From Polynucleobacter meluiroseus (GTDB taxonomy: Bacteria; Pseudomonadota; Gammaproteobacteria; Burkholderiales; Burkholderiaceae): DNA of 53,565 nt. The DNA is taken from assembly GCA_945947155.1 (NCBI GenBank), contig CAMEXM010000005.1:1-53565 (forward strand). Reading direction: 5' to 3'. This document shows, piece after piece, positions 9,229 through 18,165 of this stretch. Made by a program: the position numbers and the translations under genes. How positions within the stretch are numbered: position 1 is the stretch's first letter; the number at the start of each line of letters is the position of its first letter. The notes under the pieces were generated by a model, which worked only from the letters and a program-made list of their open reading frames with translations, did not search any database and was not told the origin of the DNA.

Positions 9229-10215
9229 ATGAGTAAGGAAATCGTCAAAGCAATCCGCGTTACCGAAACAGGCGCCCCCGAGGTTATGAAATGGGTCGAT
9301 GTGGAGCTCGGCGAACCAGGTCCAGGCGAAGTTTTAATCCGTCACCATGCCTGTGGCCTGAACTACATTGATGTGTACTTTCGCTCGGGCTACTATGCCC
9401 AGCCACTGCCCGGTGGCATTGGCATGGAAGGTGCTGGCGTGATTGAAAAAGTGGGACCTGATGTTACCCACGTTAAGGTGGGCGATCGTGTGGCCTATGC
9501 TGGCCGGCCTACTGGCGCTTATGCACAAGCTCGCATCATGCCCGCCGATATCTTGGTCAAGTTACCCGATTCGATCTCCTTTGAGCAAGGCGCGGCCATG
9601 ATGTTGCAAGGCTTAACCGTGCAATACCTTTTGAACGACAGTTATAAGGTGCAAAAGGGCGATACCGTTTTATTCCATGCGATTGCTGGCGGCGTTGGCT
9701 TAATTGCGTGCCAGTGGCTTAAAGCGATTGGCGCCACCGTGATTGGTACGGTTGGTAGTCCTGAAAAAGCCGAGATTGCGAAAGCCTATGGTTGCGACCA
9801 CGTGATCCTGTACCGCGAGGAAGACTTTGTAAAACGCGTCAAGGAAATTACGAGCGGCAAAGGTGTTCCGGTGGCCTATGACGCGGTTGGCAAAGACACC
9901 TTCATGCAAACCCTCGATTGCGTCTCCCCCCGTGGCATGGCCGTTTCCTTTGGAGGCGCTTCAGGCTCACCTCCCTTGCTCGATCTTGGCTTTCTCGCAA
10001 GCAAGGGCTCGCTCAAGGTAACAAGACCTACCGTAAGCACTTATGTACTTAATCGCAGCTTGCTCGAGCCAATGGCCGCGGATTTATTCGATAAAGTCAG
10101 TTCGGGTAAGGTCAAGATCGAGATTAAGCAGCGCTATGCCTTGAAAGATGCGGTGCAGGCACACCACGATCTAGAAGGCCGCAAAACCACCGGATCGACC
10201 ATTCTGTTGCCTTAA
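9229..10215 (+). CDS. Zinc-less NADPH:quinone oxidoreductase (QOR family)
   Basis: A 328-residue medium-chain dehydrogenase/reductase similar to E. coli QorA. The catalytic-like domain occupies about residues 1-125 (HACGLNYIDVYFRSGYY, PGGIGMEGAGVIEKVG). A Rossmann fold follows with the nucleotide-binding motif HAIAGGVGLIACQWLKAIGA at about 145-165 and the quinone reductase loop TVGSPEKAEIAKAYGCD. The Cys and His zinc ligands of alcohol dehydrogenases are missing, as expected for the zeta-crystallin/QOR branch. It should reduce quinones or other electron-poor carbonyls with NADPH in the cytoplasm; the natural substrate is unknown. A tRNA gene follows 66 bases downstream. Confidence 0.88.
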   Translation: MSKEIVKAIRVTETGAPEVMKWVDVELGEPGPGEVLIRHHACGLNYIDVYFRSGYYAQPLPGGIGMEGAGVIEKVGPDVTHVKVGDRVAYAGRPTGAYAQARIMPADILVKLPDSISFEQGAAMMLQGLTVQYLLNDSYKVQKGDTVLFHAIAGGVGLIACQWLKAIGATVIGTVGSPEKAEIAKAYGCDHVILYREEDFVKRVKEITSGKGVPVAYDAVGKDTFMQTLDCVSPRGMAVSFGGASGSPPLLDLGFLASKGSLKVTRPTVSTYVLNRSLLEPMAADLFDKVSSGKVKIEIKQRYALKDAVQAHHDLEGRKTTGSTILLP

Positions 10216-10281
10216 TCGGATAGCAGCGCAGTATTTGTTACACTCACACCTCTCAGCGGTTTTGTGCCGCTGAGTTCATCC

Positions 10282-10366
10282 GCCTCGGTGATGGAATTGG
10301 TAGACGTGCCGGACTCAAAATCCGGTGCCGCAAGGCGTGTCGGTTCGAGTCCGACCCGAGGCACCA
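10282..10366 (+). tRNA. tRNA-Leu (anticodon CAA, reads UUG)
   Basis: An 85-base tRNA including an encoded CCA. The acceptor stem GCCTCGG pairs with CCGAGGC. The anticodon stem CCGGA/TCCGG encloses loop CTCAAAA, giving anticodon CAA. A long class II variable arm (GTGCCGCAAGGCGT) marks it as leucine, and the T arm GTCGGTTCGAGTCCGAC is perfect. Discriminator A and CCA follow at 10363-10366. Confidence 0.97.
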
Positions 10367-10392
10367 CAGCGCTGACATGCGCTGTTCTTTTT
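10366..10392 (+). terminator. Intrinsic terminator after tRNA-Leu
   Basis: A perfect 7-base stem ACAGCGC/GCGCTGT with loop TGACAT is followed by TTCTTTTT. The hairpin begins at the last base of the tRNA CCA end. The T tract reaches the end of the oppositely oriented cysB-like gene, so the terminator also separates these convergent genes. Confidence 0.88.
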
Positions 10393-11332
10393 AGATCTGA
10401 TAATTCTCTGGCGTATTCGACATCGCCTGTTCGACGATCTTTTTCGTCAAGGTGGGTGAGAATAATTCAATGAAGGTAAAGACAAAAGAGCGCAAGTAGG
10501 CACCTTGCTTCACTCCCAAGTGGGTGACGTTATTACCAAACAAATGCCCCACGGGGATGGCGCGTAAATTGCGATCGCGTTCTGCATCAAAAGCAACGCC
10601 TGCAACAATACCAATGCCCATGCCCACTTCGACATAGGTCTTAATTACATCTGCATCGATGGCCTCTAAAATAATGTCCGCTTGCACATTGCGCTGAGCA
10701 AACGCGGCGTCAATTTTATTGCGCCCCGCAAATGCTTTGTCATAGGTAATCAATGGGTACTTGCCGAGATCTTCGATCGTAATCGAGCGCGCACTGAGTA
10801 AGGGATGATTGACCGGAACGATCAGCAAGTGCTGCCATTGGTAACCTGGTAGCGCGATAACACCTTCACAATTGGCAATGCCTTCCGTTGCAATCGCAAT
10901 GTCCGCTGCATCGTGCAAGAGCATATCGGCGATTTGTGAGGGGCTACCTTGCGCAATGCTAACGCGGACCTTCGGAAAGCGCTTGGTAAATTCCGTTAAG
11001 ACTTTGGGCAGGGCGTAGCGGGCTTGCGTATGGGTGGTCGCAATTACAAAGCTGCCTTGGTCTTGGGTTGCAAAATCTTGCCCAACCCGCTTTAGGGTCT
11101 CGACCTCATCTAAGATCCGCTCAATGGAGAGCAGGATCCGCTTACCTGGTTCAGTCAATGAGCGTATGCGCTTACCGTGGCGACGAAAGATCTCGACGCC
11201 CAGCTCGTCTTCAAGCTCAATAATCGCCTTTGAAACCCCAGGTTGGGATGTGAAGAGGGCTTTCGCAGCAGAGGTCAGGTTAAATTGCTGGCGAACGGCT
11301 TCGCGTACAAAGCGAAATTGATGCAAATTCAT
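10391..11332 (-). CDS. CysB-type LysR-family transcriptional regulator
   Basis: A 313-residue LysR-family protein. The N-terminal winged helix-turn-helix (residues 1-60) reads FNLTSAAKALFTSQPGVSKA with the CysB-like continuation ELGVEIFRRHGKRI. The effector domain (about 90-295) has the CysB-family TTHTQARYALP and YVEVGMGIGIVAG segments. CysB activates sulfate and thiosulfate uptake and cysteine synthesis when O-acetylserine or N-acetylserine is bound. The close relatives Cbl and other paralogues cannot be excluded, so no symbol is given. The ATG at 11332 has AAGGA 8-12 bases upstream. A dyad in the 62-base upstream gap (11347-11364) is a candidate self-regulation site. Confidence 0.88.
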   Translation of the reverse strand: MNLHQFRFVREAVRQQFNLTSAAKALFTSQPGVSKAIIELEDELGVEIFRRHGKRIRSLTEPGKRILLSIERILDEVETLKRVGQDFATQDQGSFVIATTHTQARYALPKVLTEFTKRFPKVRVSIAQGSPSQIADMLLHDAADIAIATEGIANCEGVIALPGYQWQHLLIVPVNHPLLSARSITIEDLGKYPLITYDKAFAGRNKIDAAFAQRNVQADIILEAIDADVIKTYVEVGMGIGIVAGVAFDAERDRNLRAIPVGHLFGNNVTHLGVKQGAYLRSFVFTFIELFSPTLTKKIVEQAMSNTPENYQI

Positions 11333-11346
11333 GAAAGGCTTCCTTA

Positions 11347-11364
11347 TATATCTTGATCGATATA
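11347..11364. promoter_or_regulatory. Candidate LysR-type operator upstream of the cysB-like gene
   Basis: A perfect inverted repeat TATATC-TTGATC-GATATA in the gap between lptG and the cysB-like gene. LysR-family regulators commonly bind T-N11-A dyads of this kind and repress their own gene. The site lies 15-32 bases before the start codon, where binding would block transcription or initiation. Assignment is by position and symmetry only. Confidence 0.4.
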
Positions 11365-11394
11365 GGAACTCAATTCTAAATTATCTTTCGGTAT

Positions 11395-12549
11395 TTAAGA
11401 TCGTGAAACCCATTTCAGGCCAATCAGGGCAAGCAAGAAATACGCTAGCGGTGGGGTTAGGGCGGTGAGGTAGGCAGGCCATACCCCCAGAAGGCCAACA
11501 TTGGAAAAAAGGGCATTAAATAACTGAAAGCTCATGCCGAGCATGATGCCGCCAAAAATCTTAATGCCAATGCCACCCGCCCGCGCCTTTAAGTACGCAA
11601 ATGGTAAGGCAAGGGCCAGCATCACAAAGACGATGAAGGGGTAAATGAGTTTCTTCCAAAATGCAATCGCGTGGCGCTGCACATCTTGCTTGTTTTCATT
11701 GAGGTGGGCAATGAATTGCCCCAGACTAAAGATTGACATTCGCTCCGGGTTGACGAGTAAGACGCCCAGGATTTCTGGGGTGACTTTGGAGGCCAAGGTC
11801 ATCGATTGCTTGATGGAGGTAGTAGCAGAGTAGACTGGGTCCAAGGTATTCTTACTTTGCGCTTCCTTGAAGCGGGTCTCAGTCACATTATTCAGCTCCC
11901 ACGAACCCGCCTCATTAAAGCGACCCGACTCGGCATTACGAATCGAGAGCAGTCGGTAGGCATCATCAAACTCATACATGCGAACCTGCCTCACTTGCTT
12001 ATCCGGTTCAATTTTTCCAATATTGATGTAGCGCACACCCGGACGAACCAATCCAATTCCATCCTCGTTGCGAAGTTGGTCTTTTACCCATACCCCTGTT
12101 CGAAACTGCGATGAAAAACTGGAGCCCAAGGCTTTCATTTTGACGCGCTCAGAGAAGGACTCGGCCATCGGGCCAAGCCACTCGCTGAGCAGTAATGTGG
12201 CCGCCACAATCGGTAAGGAAATTTTCCCTAGCATCACAAGGCCGCGGCGAATATCTAGGCCGGCAATGCGAAGAATGGTGAATTCAGATTGGCTAGCCAA
12301 CATGGCAAAGACATAGATGCTGCCAATTAAGCCTGCAATCGGGATGATTTCAACGATGCGAATCGGCGCCTTTAGGAGAACATGACCTAGCGCAAGCAAG
12401 AGAGTGTATTGCTGATTGACCGAGCCCAGCTCTGCCAGCACATCAAAAAATAAAAAGAGCGCAACCAGCGCAAAGAGAATAAAGCCAAACGCAGCATAAA
12501 TCTGCTTGGCTAAGTAACGCTCATAAATATAAGGAAAGAGAAAATTCAT
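11395..12549 (-). CDS. lptG: LPS export ABC transporter permease LptG
   Basis: A 384-residue inner-membrane protein of the YjgP/YjgQ family. With LptF and the LptB ATPase it extracts lipopolysaccharide from the inner membrane and passes it to the LptC-LptA bridge. Three N-terminal membrane helices are followed by a periplasmic beta-jellyroll (about residues 125-265) and three C-terminal helices. It begins MNFLFPYIYERYLAKQIY; a longer frame adds 13 residues that lie within lptF. The start overlaps the lptF stop as ATGA, so lptF and lptG are translationally coupled, lptF first. LptG rather than LptF is inferred from order and from the QSEFTILRIAGLD segment. Confidence 0.93.
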   Translation of the reverse strand: MNFLFPYIYERYLAKQIYAAFGFILFALVALFLFFDVLAELGSVNQQYTLLLALGHVLLKAPIRIVEIIPIAGLIGSIYVFAMLASQSEFTILRIAGLDIRRGLVMLGKISLPIVAATLLLSEWLGPMAESFSERVKMKALGSSFSSQFRTGVWVKDQLRNEDGIGLVRPGVRYINIGKIEPDKQVRQVRMYEFDDAYRLLSIRNAESGRFNEAGSWELNNVTETRFKEAQSKNTLDPVYSATTSIKQSMTLASKVTPEILGVLLVNPERMSIFSLGQFIAHLNENKQDVQRHAIAFWKKLIYPFIVFVMLALALPFAYLKARAGGIGIKIFGGIMLGMSFQLFNALFSNVGLLGVWPAYLTALTPPLAYFLLALIGLKWVSRS

Positions 12550-13649
12550 GGGCGCGTCAGAAAAGCCGGCAACTGCCGCTTCCACCATTTGAGGGAGGGA
12601 TTAATTCGGTTACGAATCAACACTGCGGCAATCAATAAGGCAAGTAAATGAATCGGCCAAATAGCCATAAAAAAATCAAGACGGCTTTGCGAGACAAAAT
12701 TTTGGGCCAGATTAAGGAGGTTGCTATAAATCAAGTAAACCAGCACGGCATAAAACATGGCAGTGTAATTGCCCAGACGTGGATTGACATAGGCCAGTGG
12801 AATTGCAATAAAGACTAAACCTAAGGCCATGATTGGTAAACCGATACGCCACAATAGTTCCCCGAGGTTAGAGGGCGATGGATCCATCAGAAGTTCTTGA
12901 ACGCTGCGTTCACGATCGCGCGGAGGTGGCTCCGTTAACTCTTTATTACGCAGTTTGGTTTCGTATTGATCAAACTCTAGGATACGGAAGTCGGGCTGGG
13001 TAGGTGAGCCTTCATAGCGACGTCCATCTTTCAGAATAATGTTCTTTTCACCACTCGGGGTATTTTCAATAAAACCGCTTGCTGCCACGGCGATGCTAAG
13101 GCGCTGATTCTTAGAATCGGCAACGAAGATATTTTTTACTTCGCGATTATCGACGTCCAACTCTTCAATAAAGAAGACCCGTTCCGCTTTGGCGGACTCT
13201 CGAAACTGACCGGCTGTGACCATCGATACATCATCGCGTTGCTGAAAACGCTGGCTGATAAGGGCTGATTCGCGATTTGCCCAGGGCCAAGCAAAGAGGG
13301 CGAGCAAAGCAATAATGATAATGAGCGGAATGGCAAACCGCAGAATAGGCCGAATTAAACTGACGATGCTCAGGCCGCTTGCAAACCACACAATCATTTC
13401 GGAGTCTTTGTACCAGCGAACCAATACGATCAGAACAGCAATAAACAGCGAAACGGTTAGGAGCACAGCCAGGTAACCGATCGTCGCTAAGGCAATCAAT
13501 ACCAAGGCATCTTCTGGGCTTACTACGCCGTTTGCGGCAAAGCCCAAAATACGGATGACTAAGGTGGTGATCATGATCGTTACCAACACCAAAAACACCC
13601 CCCCAGTAGTGAGGCTTAGTTCGCGGCGAAGGGCTTGGTCAAAAATCAT
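12546..13649 (-). CDS. lptF: LPS export ABC transporter permease LptF
   Basis: A 367-residue partner of LptG with the same architecture. Three N-terminal helices begin MIFDQALRRELSLTTGGVF, a periplasmic domain covers about residues 130-265, and three C-terminal helices end before NPSLKWWKRQLP. The segment RWYKDSEMIVWFASGLS corresponds to the coupling-helix region that contacts LptB. It diverges from pepA with 103 bases between starts; this lptFG versus pepA-holC arrangement is the same as in E. coli and supports both names. Confidence 0.94.
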   Translation of the reverse strand: MIFDQALRRELSLTTGGVFLVLVTIMITTLVIRILGFAANGVVSPEDALVLIALATIGYLAVLLTVSLFIAVLIVLVRWYKDSEMIVWFASGLSIVSLIRPILRFAIPLIIIIALLALFAWPWANRESALISQRFQQRDDVSMVTAGQFRESAKAERVFFIEELDVDNREVKNIFVADSKNQRLSIAVAASGFIENTPSGEKNIILKDGRRYEGSPTQPDFRILEFDQYETKLRNKELTEPPPRDRERSVQELLMDPSPSNLGELLWRIGLPIMALGLVFIAIPLAYVNPRLGNYTAMFYAVLVYLIYSNLLNLAQNFVSQSRLDFFMAIWPIHLLALLIAAVLIRNRINPSLKWWKRQLPAFLTRP

Positions 13650-13752
13650 GCGTTCTATGCAATGGGGTTGGCAGAAAAGTCTAGTTTAGTAGGGAAATGC
13701 AGCACTAATCGGAGGGAAAACCGCAGCTCGGAGGATAATAGAACAAACCACT

Positions 13753-15351
13753 ATGAATGACTTCCTTATGCAAATTCAATTTAGCACGAAAACATTGCCG
13801 CAAGCCGATTTTGATTTTGTAAAAAAGGCAAAACCAGCCATTGCCAGCCTGTTGGCGCTCGCCACAGATTGCGTGATTTTGGCTTACAGCAAAGCAGATT
13901 TAAACAAAAAAACGCCAGGCAGCCTTTTGCTTGAATTGGATGCCTTATTGGGCGGCTCGGTTACGCGGGCTAAGGTCGCTGGCGATCTGAATGGAAAAGA
14001 GGCCAGTCAGTGCCTGTTAAGGGCGGAGGCAAATTGGTTAAAGGCGGGTGTAAAGGCCAAGCGGGTGTTGCTCGTTGGCCTAGGTGATCCGAGCCCTAAA
14101 GAGGGTTTGTCCTTGCAGTCCTATGCCAAGCTAGCCAAGGCAACCCTCAAGACCCTGAGTGGCGGCGCCATTGAGTCGGCATCGTGGTTTGTGCCCAGCT
14201 TTGGGGCGAATGCGGATGCCGTGGTGAAGCAAGTCCGCCTGACAGCGCAATTGGCGGGTGAACAAACCTATCGCTTTGGGGTGCGTCAGCCCACCATGAA
14301 GTTCAAGGCAGTGGAGCACGTCGATCCGTTTCAAGAACTCCTGTTTGTTGCCTGCAAAGATACTGCGAAGGCAGTGCAAGCAGCAGTGCATCAAGGCGAG
14401 GCATTGGTAGAGGGCATGAACCTTGCCAAAGACTTAGGTAATTTGCCGCCCAATGTCTGTACTCCAACCTACCTGGCAAAAACAGCACAGGGTTTGATGA
14501 AGAAAACCAAGCTCAAGGTGGAACTGCTGACAAAAAAGCAAATGGAGGCATTGGGCATGGGCTCCTTTCTATCTGTTGCGCAGGGCTCAGAAACCCCGCC
14601 GCAATTTATCATCATGCGTCACAACGGTGGCAAGGCGAGTGAGGCTCCAACGGTATTGGTAGGCAAAGGCATTACCTTCGATACGGGTGGAATCTCCCTT
14701 AAGCCTGGTGAGGCAATGGATGAGATGAAGTACGACATGTGTGGAGCAGCATCCGTTGTCGGCACGATGCTCTCAGCGGCATTGCTGGGCCTCAAACAGA
14801 ATGTCATCGGCGTCATTCCGACCTGCGAAAACATGCCCTCGGGCAAAGCAACGCGACCAGGCGACATTGTGAAAAGTATGTCGGGTCAAACCATTGAGAT
14901 TTTGAATACCGACGCCGAAGGCCGTTTGATTCTCTGCGATGCGCTGACCTACGTGGAGCGTTTCAAGCCCAAGGCTGTGATTGATATTGCAACCTTAACG
15001 GGCGCCTGTGTGATTGCGCTGGGCGCGGTTCACAGCGGCATGTTCTCTGACGATAGCCACTTGCTGGCGGATTTAACCCAAGCCGGCCACGACTCCCTTG
15101 ATACCGTCTGGCGCATGCCGCTCGATGCAGCCTATCAAGAGCAACTCAAATCTAACTTTGCTGATATGGCCAATATCGGTGGGCGTCCTGCTGGCAGCGT
15201 TACGGCTGCTTGCTTCTTAAAACGCTTTACTGAAAAGTACCCTTGGGCGCACTTGGATATTGCGGGTACCGCATGGAAAGGTGGAGCAGCTAAAGGATCT
15301 ACTGGTAGACCAGTACCCCTTTTGGTGAACTACTTGCTGGCCCAGTCTTAA
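13753..15351 (+). CDS. pepA: Leucyl aminopeptidase (cytosol aminopeptidase)
   Basis: A 532-residue M17-family metallopeptidase that removes N-terminal residues, preferring leucine, and acts as a hexamer with two metal ions. The C-terminal catalytic domain shows VGKGITFDTGGISLKP, MKYDMCGAASVVG and the family signature NTDAEGRL from residue 385, plus ATLTGACVIALG. The N-terminal domain is diverged, as usual. ATG 13753 is used; MQIQFSTKTL at 13768 is an equally plausible start and fits E. coli PepA (MEFSVK) better. Downstream holC follows after 6 bases, so pepA-holC-lgt are probably one transcript. Confidence 0.94.
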   Translation: MNDFLMQIQFSTKTLPQADFDFVKKAKPAIASLLALATDCVILAYSKADLNKKTPGSLLLELDALLGGSVTRAKVAGDLNGKEASQCLLRAEANWLKAGVKAKRVLLVGLGDPSPKEGLSLQSYAKLAKATLKTLSGGAIESASWFVPSFGANADAVVKQVRLTAQLAGEQTYRFGVRQPTMKFKAVEHVDPFQELLFVACKDTAKAVQAAVHQGEALVEGMNLAKDLGNLPPNVCTPTYLAKTAQGLMKKTKLKVELLTKKQMEALGMGSFLSVAQGSETPPQFIIMRHNGGKASEAPTVLVGKGITFDTGGISLKPGEAMDEMKYDMCGAASVVGTMLSAALLGLKQNVIGVIPTCENMPSGKATRPGDIVKSMSGQTIEILNTDAEGRLILCDALTYVERFKPKAVIDIATLTGACVIALGAVHSGMFSDDSHLLADLTQAGHDSLDTVWRMPLDAAYQEQLKSNFADMANIGGRPAGSVTAACFLKRFTEKYPWAHLDIAGTAWKGGAAKGSTGRPVPLLVNYLLAQS

Positions 15352-15357
15352 GTTGAT

Positions 15358-15822
15358 ATGGCACGCATCGACTTTCACAGCAATGTTAGTGACAAGCTGG
15401 AATATGCCTGCAGGCTGACGCGAAAGATTTGGAGCGCTACGGCCGAAGGGGAGCCTGTTCGCAACATCGTGATGGTGGCAGAAAAAGTCGATCTCAAGCG
15501 CCTCGATGAGTTGCTGTGGACATTTAGTAAGACCGATTTTTTGCCCCACTGCTTTGGCGATCATGAGACTGCGTTCGAAACGCCGATCGTTCTCGTAGGC
15601 GATACAGCAGCGCCAGACCTAGTGAACTTGCCGCATGCCGATGTGCTCATTCATTTGAGCATGCGTATGCCAAATGATGTGGCGGCATTGGTTGCCCGAT
15701 TTCCGCGAATTGTTGAGGTGGTTACCGTCAATGATGCAGAGCGCCTTGCCGGGCGCGAGCGTTATAAAGCCTACCGCGATCTGGGGCATGAGCTCCATAA
15801 TTTTGATCAAGCAAAAAGCTAA
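15358..15822 (+). CDS. holC: DNA polymerase III chi subunit
   Basis: A 154-residue HolC protein, slightly longer than E. coli chi (147). Chi links the clamp loader to single-stranded DNA-binding protein at the replication fork. Recognisable features are IDFHSNVSDKLEYACRLTRK at the N-terminus, the central LLWTFSKTDFLPHC and the end segment RYKAYRDLGHELHNFDQAK, which is typical of chi. It lies between pepA and lgt with 6-base gaps on each side. Confidence 0.92.
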   Translation: MARIDFHSNVSDKLEYACRLTRKIWSATAEGEPVRNIVMVAEKVDLKRLDELLWTFSKTDFLPHCFGDHETAFETPIVLVGDTAAPDLVNLPHADVLIHLSMRMPNDVAALVARFPRIVEVVTVNDAERLAGRERYKAYRDLGHELHNFDQAKS

Positions 15823-15828
15823 GCCACC

Positions 15829-16602
15829 ATGCTGATTCACCCACAAATCGATCCAGTAGCCATTCAGATTGGGTCCTTTGGAATCCATTGGTATGGACTA
15901 ATGTACTTACTGGCCTTTGCGCAGTTTATTGTGCTGGGCCGGCTATGCATCAAGCGACCCTACTACCAAGCCTTGGGGTGGACCGCTAAAGATTTAGAGG
16001 ATCTTCTCTTTGCAGGCGTCCTGGGTGTGGTGCTGGGCGGGCGCATCGGCTACTCCCTGTTTTACATGCCTGAATTTTATTTGGCTAATCCGCTCAGCAT
16101 CCTTAAGGTATGGGAAGGTGGAATGTCCTTTCATGGCGGACTGCTGGGCGTCATTCTGGCCATGGTTTGGTTTGCACGCCGCCAAAAAACCTCGTTTTGG
16201 ACGGTGAGTGATTTGGTTGCCCCTTTGGTGCCCTTTGGTTTAGCTTTTGGGCGCTTGGGTAACTTTATCAATGGTGAATTGTGGGGCAGGCCAACCGACG
16301 TCCCATGGGCTATGGTGTTTCCACTGGTCGATGCCATTCCCCGTCATCCGTCGCAAATTTACCAATTGCTCTTTGAAGGCATCCTTCTTGGTGTGGTCTT
16401 ATGGGTCTATGCCCGAAAACCGCGTCGCCTCGGTCAAGTTTCAGGCCTATTTTTGCTTGGCTACGGCACTTGCCGTTTCTTGGTTGAGTTTGCGCGCGAG
16501 CCAGATGCTTTCTTAGGCCTACTTGGATTAGGCCTTTCAATGGGGCAATGGCTATCTATCCCCATGATTTTATTCGGTATTTATTTGCTAAAGCGCAAAT
16601 AA
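15829..16602 (+). CDS. lgt: Prolipoprotein diacylglyceryl transferase
   Basis: A 257-residue polytopic membrane enzyme that moves diacylglycerol from phosphatidylglycerol to the lipobox Cys of prelipoproteins, the first step of lipoprotein maturation. About seven membrane helices are predicted. The essential motifs are present: [18 protein letters not shown] near residues 100-117 and the Lgt signature [16 protein letters not shown] from about residue 141, followed by HPSQIYQ. The end REPDAFLG...[11 protein letters not shown] matches the conserved final loop. The start [15 protein letters not shown] is the usual one. Confidence 0.97.
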   Translation: MLIHPQIDPVAIQIGSFGIHWYGLMYLLAFAQFIVLGRLCIKRPYYQALGWTAKDLEDLLFAGVLGVVLGGRIGYSLFYMPEFYLANPLSILKVWEGGMSFHGGLLGVILAMVWFARRQKTSFWTVSDLVAPLVPFGLAFGRLGNFINGELWGRPTDVPWAMVFPLVDAIPRHPSQIYQLLFEGILLGVVLWVYARKPRRLGQVSGLFLLGYGTCRFLVEFAREPDAFLGLLGLGLSMGQWLSIPMILFGIYLLKRK

Positions 16603-16761
16603 GTCGATAATTTTCGCTAACTGTGTCTAAAAATATCTTTTTTTCGATCATTTGTTGCTAACATCTTAAAAAGTCGCTTATTTCACCTAAATACTTGCTG
16701 TTTGAGTGAATTAATCCGAAAAAATCCATTTTATTGACCTTGTGCAACCTGAGGACGTTTC
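16603..16761 (+). promoter_or_regulatory. AT-rich upstream region of the malonate genes
   Basis: This 159-base gap is distinctly A+T-rich with several T and A tracts, as expected of an upstream promoter region. No -35/-10 pair stands out, and no GntR-type operator (as used by MatR in rhizobia) could be picked by eye. The TGAGGA ribosome site sits just before ATG 16762. Confidence 0.3.
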
Positions 16762-18066
16762 ATGCTGGAATTAATCACTAAAACCCGCCATTTATCCAAA
16801 GCGCTGAGCGCAGTGCAGCGTTTAACGTCCGAGCGCGGGGAATCCAATGCGGTGAGCATGGCCAATGAAGTGATCGATAACTACCGCAAGCTCACCAAAG
16901 ACCAGCACCTTAAATTCTTTACCGCCTTGATTGAAAAACTCAGCCCTAATCCGGTGGAGGTCATGGCAGCATCGCAAGCCTTTGCAGCAGAGGCCAGCGC
17001 TCGTAATTACATTCGCTTACAAAAAGTATCGGAGTCACCCCGTCAAGAGTTTATGCGTCGCCTGAATCGGGGTCTTAATGGCACGGCTGCCGTTGTAGAA
17101 ATGCGCCGCGATTTGTTGCAACTGCTCGATAAAAAACCCGAACTGGCTGCAGTGGATTTTGATATGCGCCATTTACTCTCATCGTGGTTTAATCCCGGTT
17201 TTTTAAAAATGCACCGAGTCGACTGGAAGTCCCCTGCCGAAGTATTAGAAAAGCTGATCCACCACGAGGCAGTGCATGCCATTGACGGCTGGGATGACTT
17301 GCGCCGCCGTTTGCAGCCCGACCGGCGCTGCTTCGCATTCTTTCATCCCCAATTGCCTAATGAACCGTTGATCTTTGTGGAGGTAGCGCTGCTACCAGAA
17401 GTGCCGTTAGCCATTGCTCCGTTGGTGGATAAAAAAGCCGAGACAGTGACTCAAGCGCAGCAGTACAAAGTGGCTGTTTTTTACTCCATCAGCAACTGCG
17501 AGCCCGGTCTGCGCGGCGTCTCGATGGGTAACTTTTTGATCAAGCGGGTTGCCGAGCAGTTACACCAAGAGTTTCCAAGCCTAAAAACCTTTATTACGCT
17601 TTCGCCCGTTCCTGGATTAATCGAATGGATTGCTGCCGGGGCCAATTTAGGTGAGGGCGTGCCGCTAGATCGCCTCAAGCCGGCTTTGAAGATCAAGCGA
17701 GATCAGGCTTTGCAGGTTTTGGGCCTTGATGCCCAATCCTGGGCCGAGCGCTTAAGCGGTGGCTGGCACCCTGACACTGCCTCAGTAAAGGAGAAGGAGG
17801 CATTGCTCTGCCTTACGGCCATTTACTTGGGGCTGGCATCTACTGGGCGCGCAGGTAATCCCGTTGCCAAGTTCCATTTGGGCAATGGCGCCAAGCTGCA
17901 CCTGATTAATTGGGCTGGGGATTTATCACGCAAGGGCTTACGTCAATCTGCCGGCATTATGGTCAATTACCTATATGACCTATCGAGCGTGGAAGAGAAT
18001 CATGAGCGTTTTGTGAATGGGGAAATCATGTATTCCAGGGCGGTAGCAAAGCTCATGAGTGTTTAG
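16762..18066 (+). CDS. Malonyl-CoA decarboxylase
   Basis: A 434-residue MCD-family enzyme that converts malonyl-CoA to acetyl-CoA and CO2. An N-terminal helical oligomerisation domain is followed by a GNAT-like catalytic domain. Family motifs include HHEAVHAIDGWDDLRRRL, RRCFAFFHPQLPNEPLIFVE and SISNCEPGLRGVSMGNFLI. The catalytic Ser-His pair seen in the human enzyme has counterparts here: TLSPVPGL (Ser281) and NPVAKFHLGNGA (His372). It has its own Shine-Dalgarno (TGAGGA) behind a 159-base AT-rich promoter region. The malonyl-CoA synthetase gene follows, the gene pair known as matA-matB in rhizobia. Confidence 0.95.
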   Translation: MLELITKTRHLSKALSAVQRLTSERGESNAVSMANEVIDNYRKLTKDQHLKFFTALIEKLSPNPVEVMAASQAFAAEASARNYIRLQKVSESPRQEFMRRLNRGLNGTAAVVEMRRDLLQLLDKKPELAAVDFDMRHLLSSWFNPGFLKMHRVDWKSPAEVLEKLIHHEAVHAIDGWDDLRRRLQPDRRCFAFFHPQLPNEPLIFVEVALLPEVPLAIAPLVDKKAETVTQAQQYKVAVFYSISNCEPGLRGVSMGNFLIKRVAEQLHQEFPSLKTFITLSPVPGLIEWIAAGANLGEGVPLDRLKPALKIKRDQALQVLGLDAQSWAERLSGGWHPDTASVKEKEALLCLTAIYLGLASTGRAGNPVAKFHLGNGAKLHLINWAGDLSRKGLRQSAGIMVNYLYDLSSVEENHERFVNGEIMYSRAVAKLMSV

Positions 18067-18165
18067 GCTCATCACCGCTCGCTAGACCGTAAAATGGAGT
18101 ATTAGTCACCCAAAAAAACCTGGGTTAACGCGTTGTACCAATCAATTGTTTGTTGTGGGGTTGCC

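Noticed and set aside
18104-18125. CCCAAAAAAACCTGGG as a terminator between the malonate genes
   Set aside because: The possible stem is only about 3-4 base pairs and no T run follows; the two genes are probably co-transcribed.
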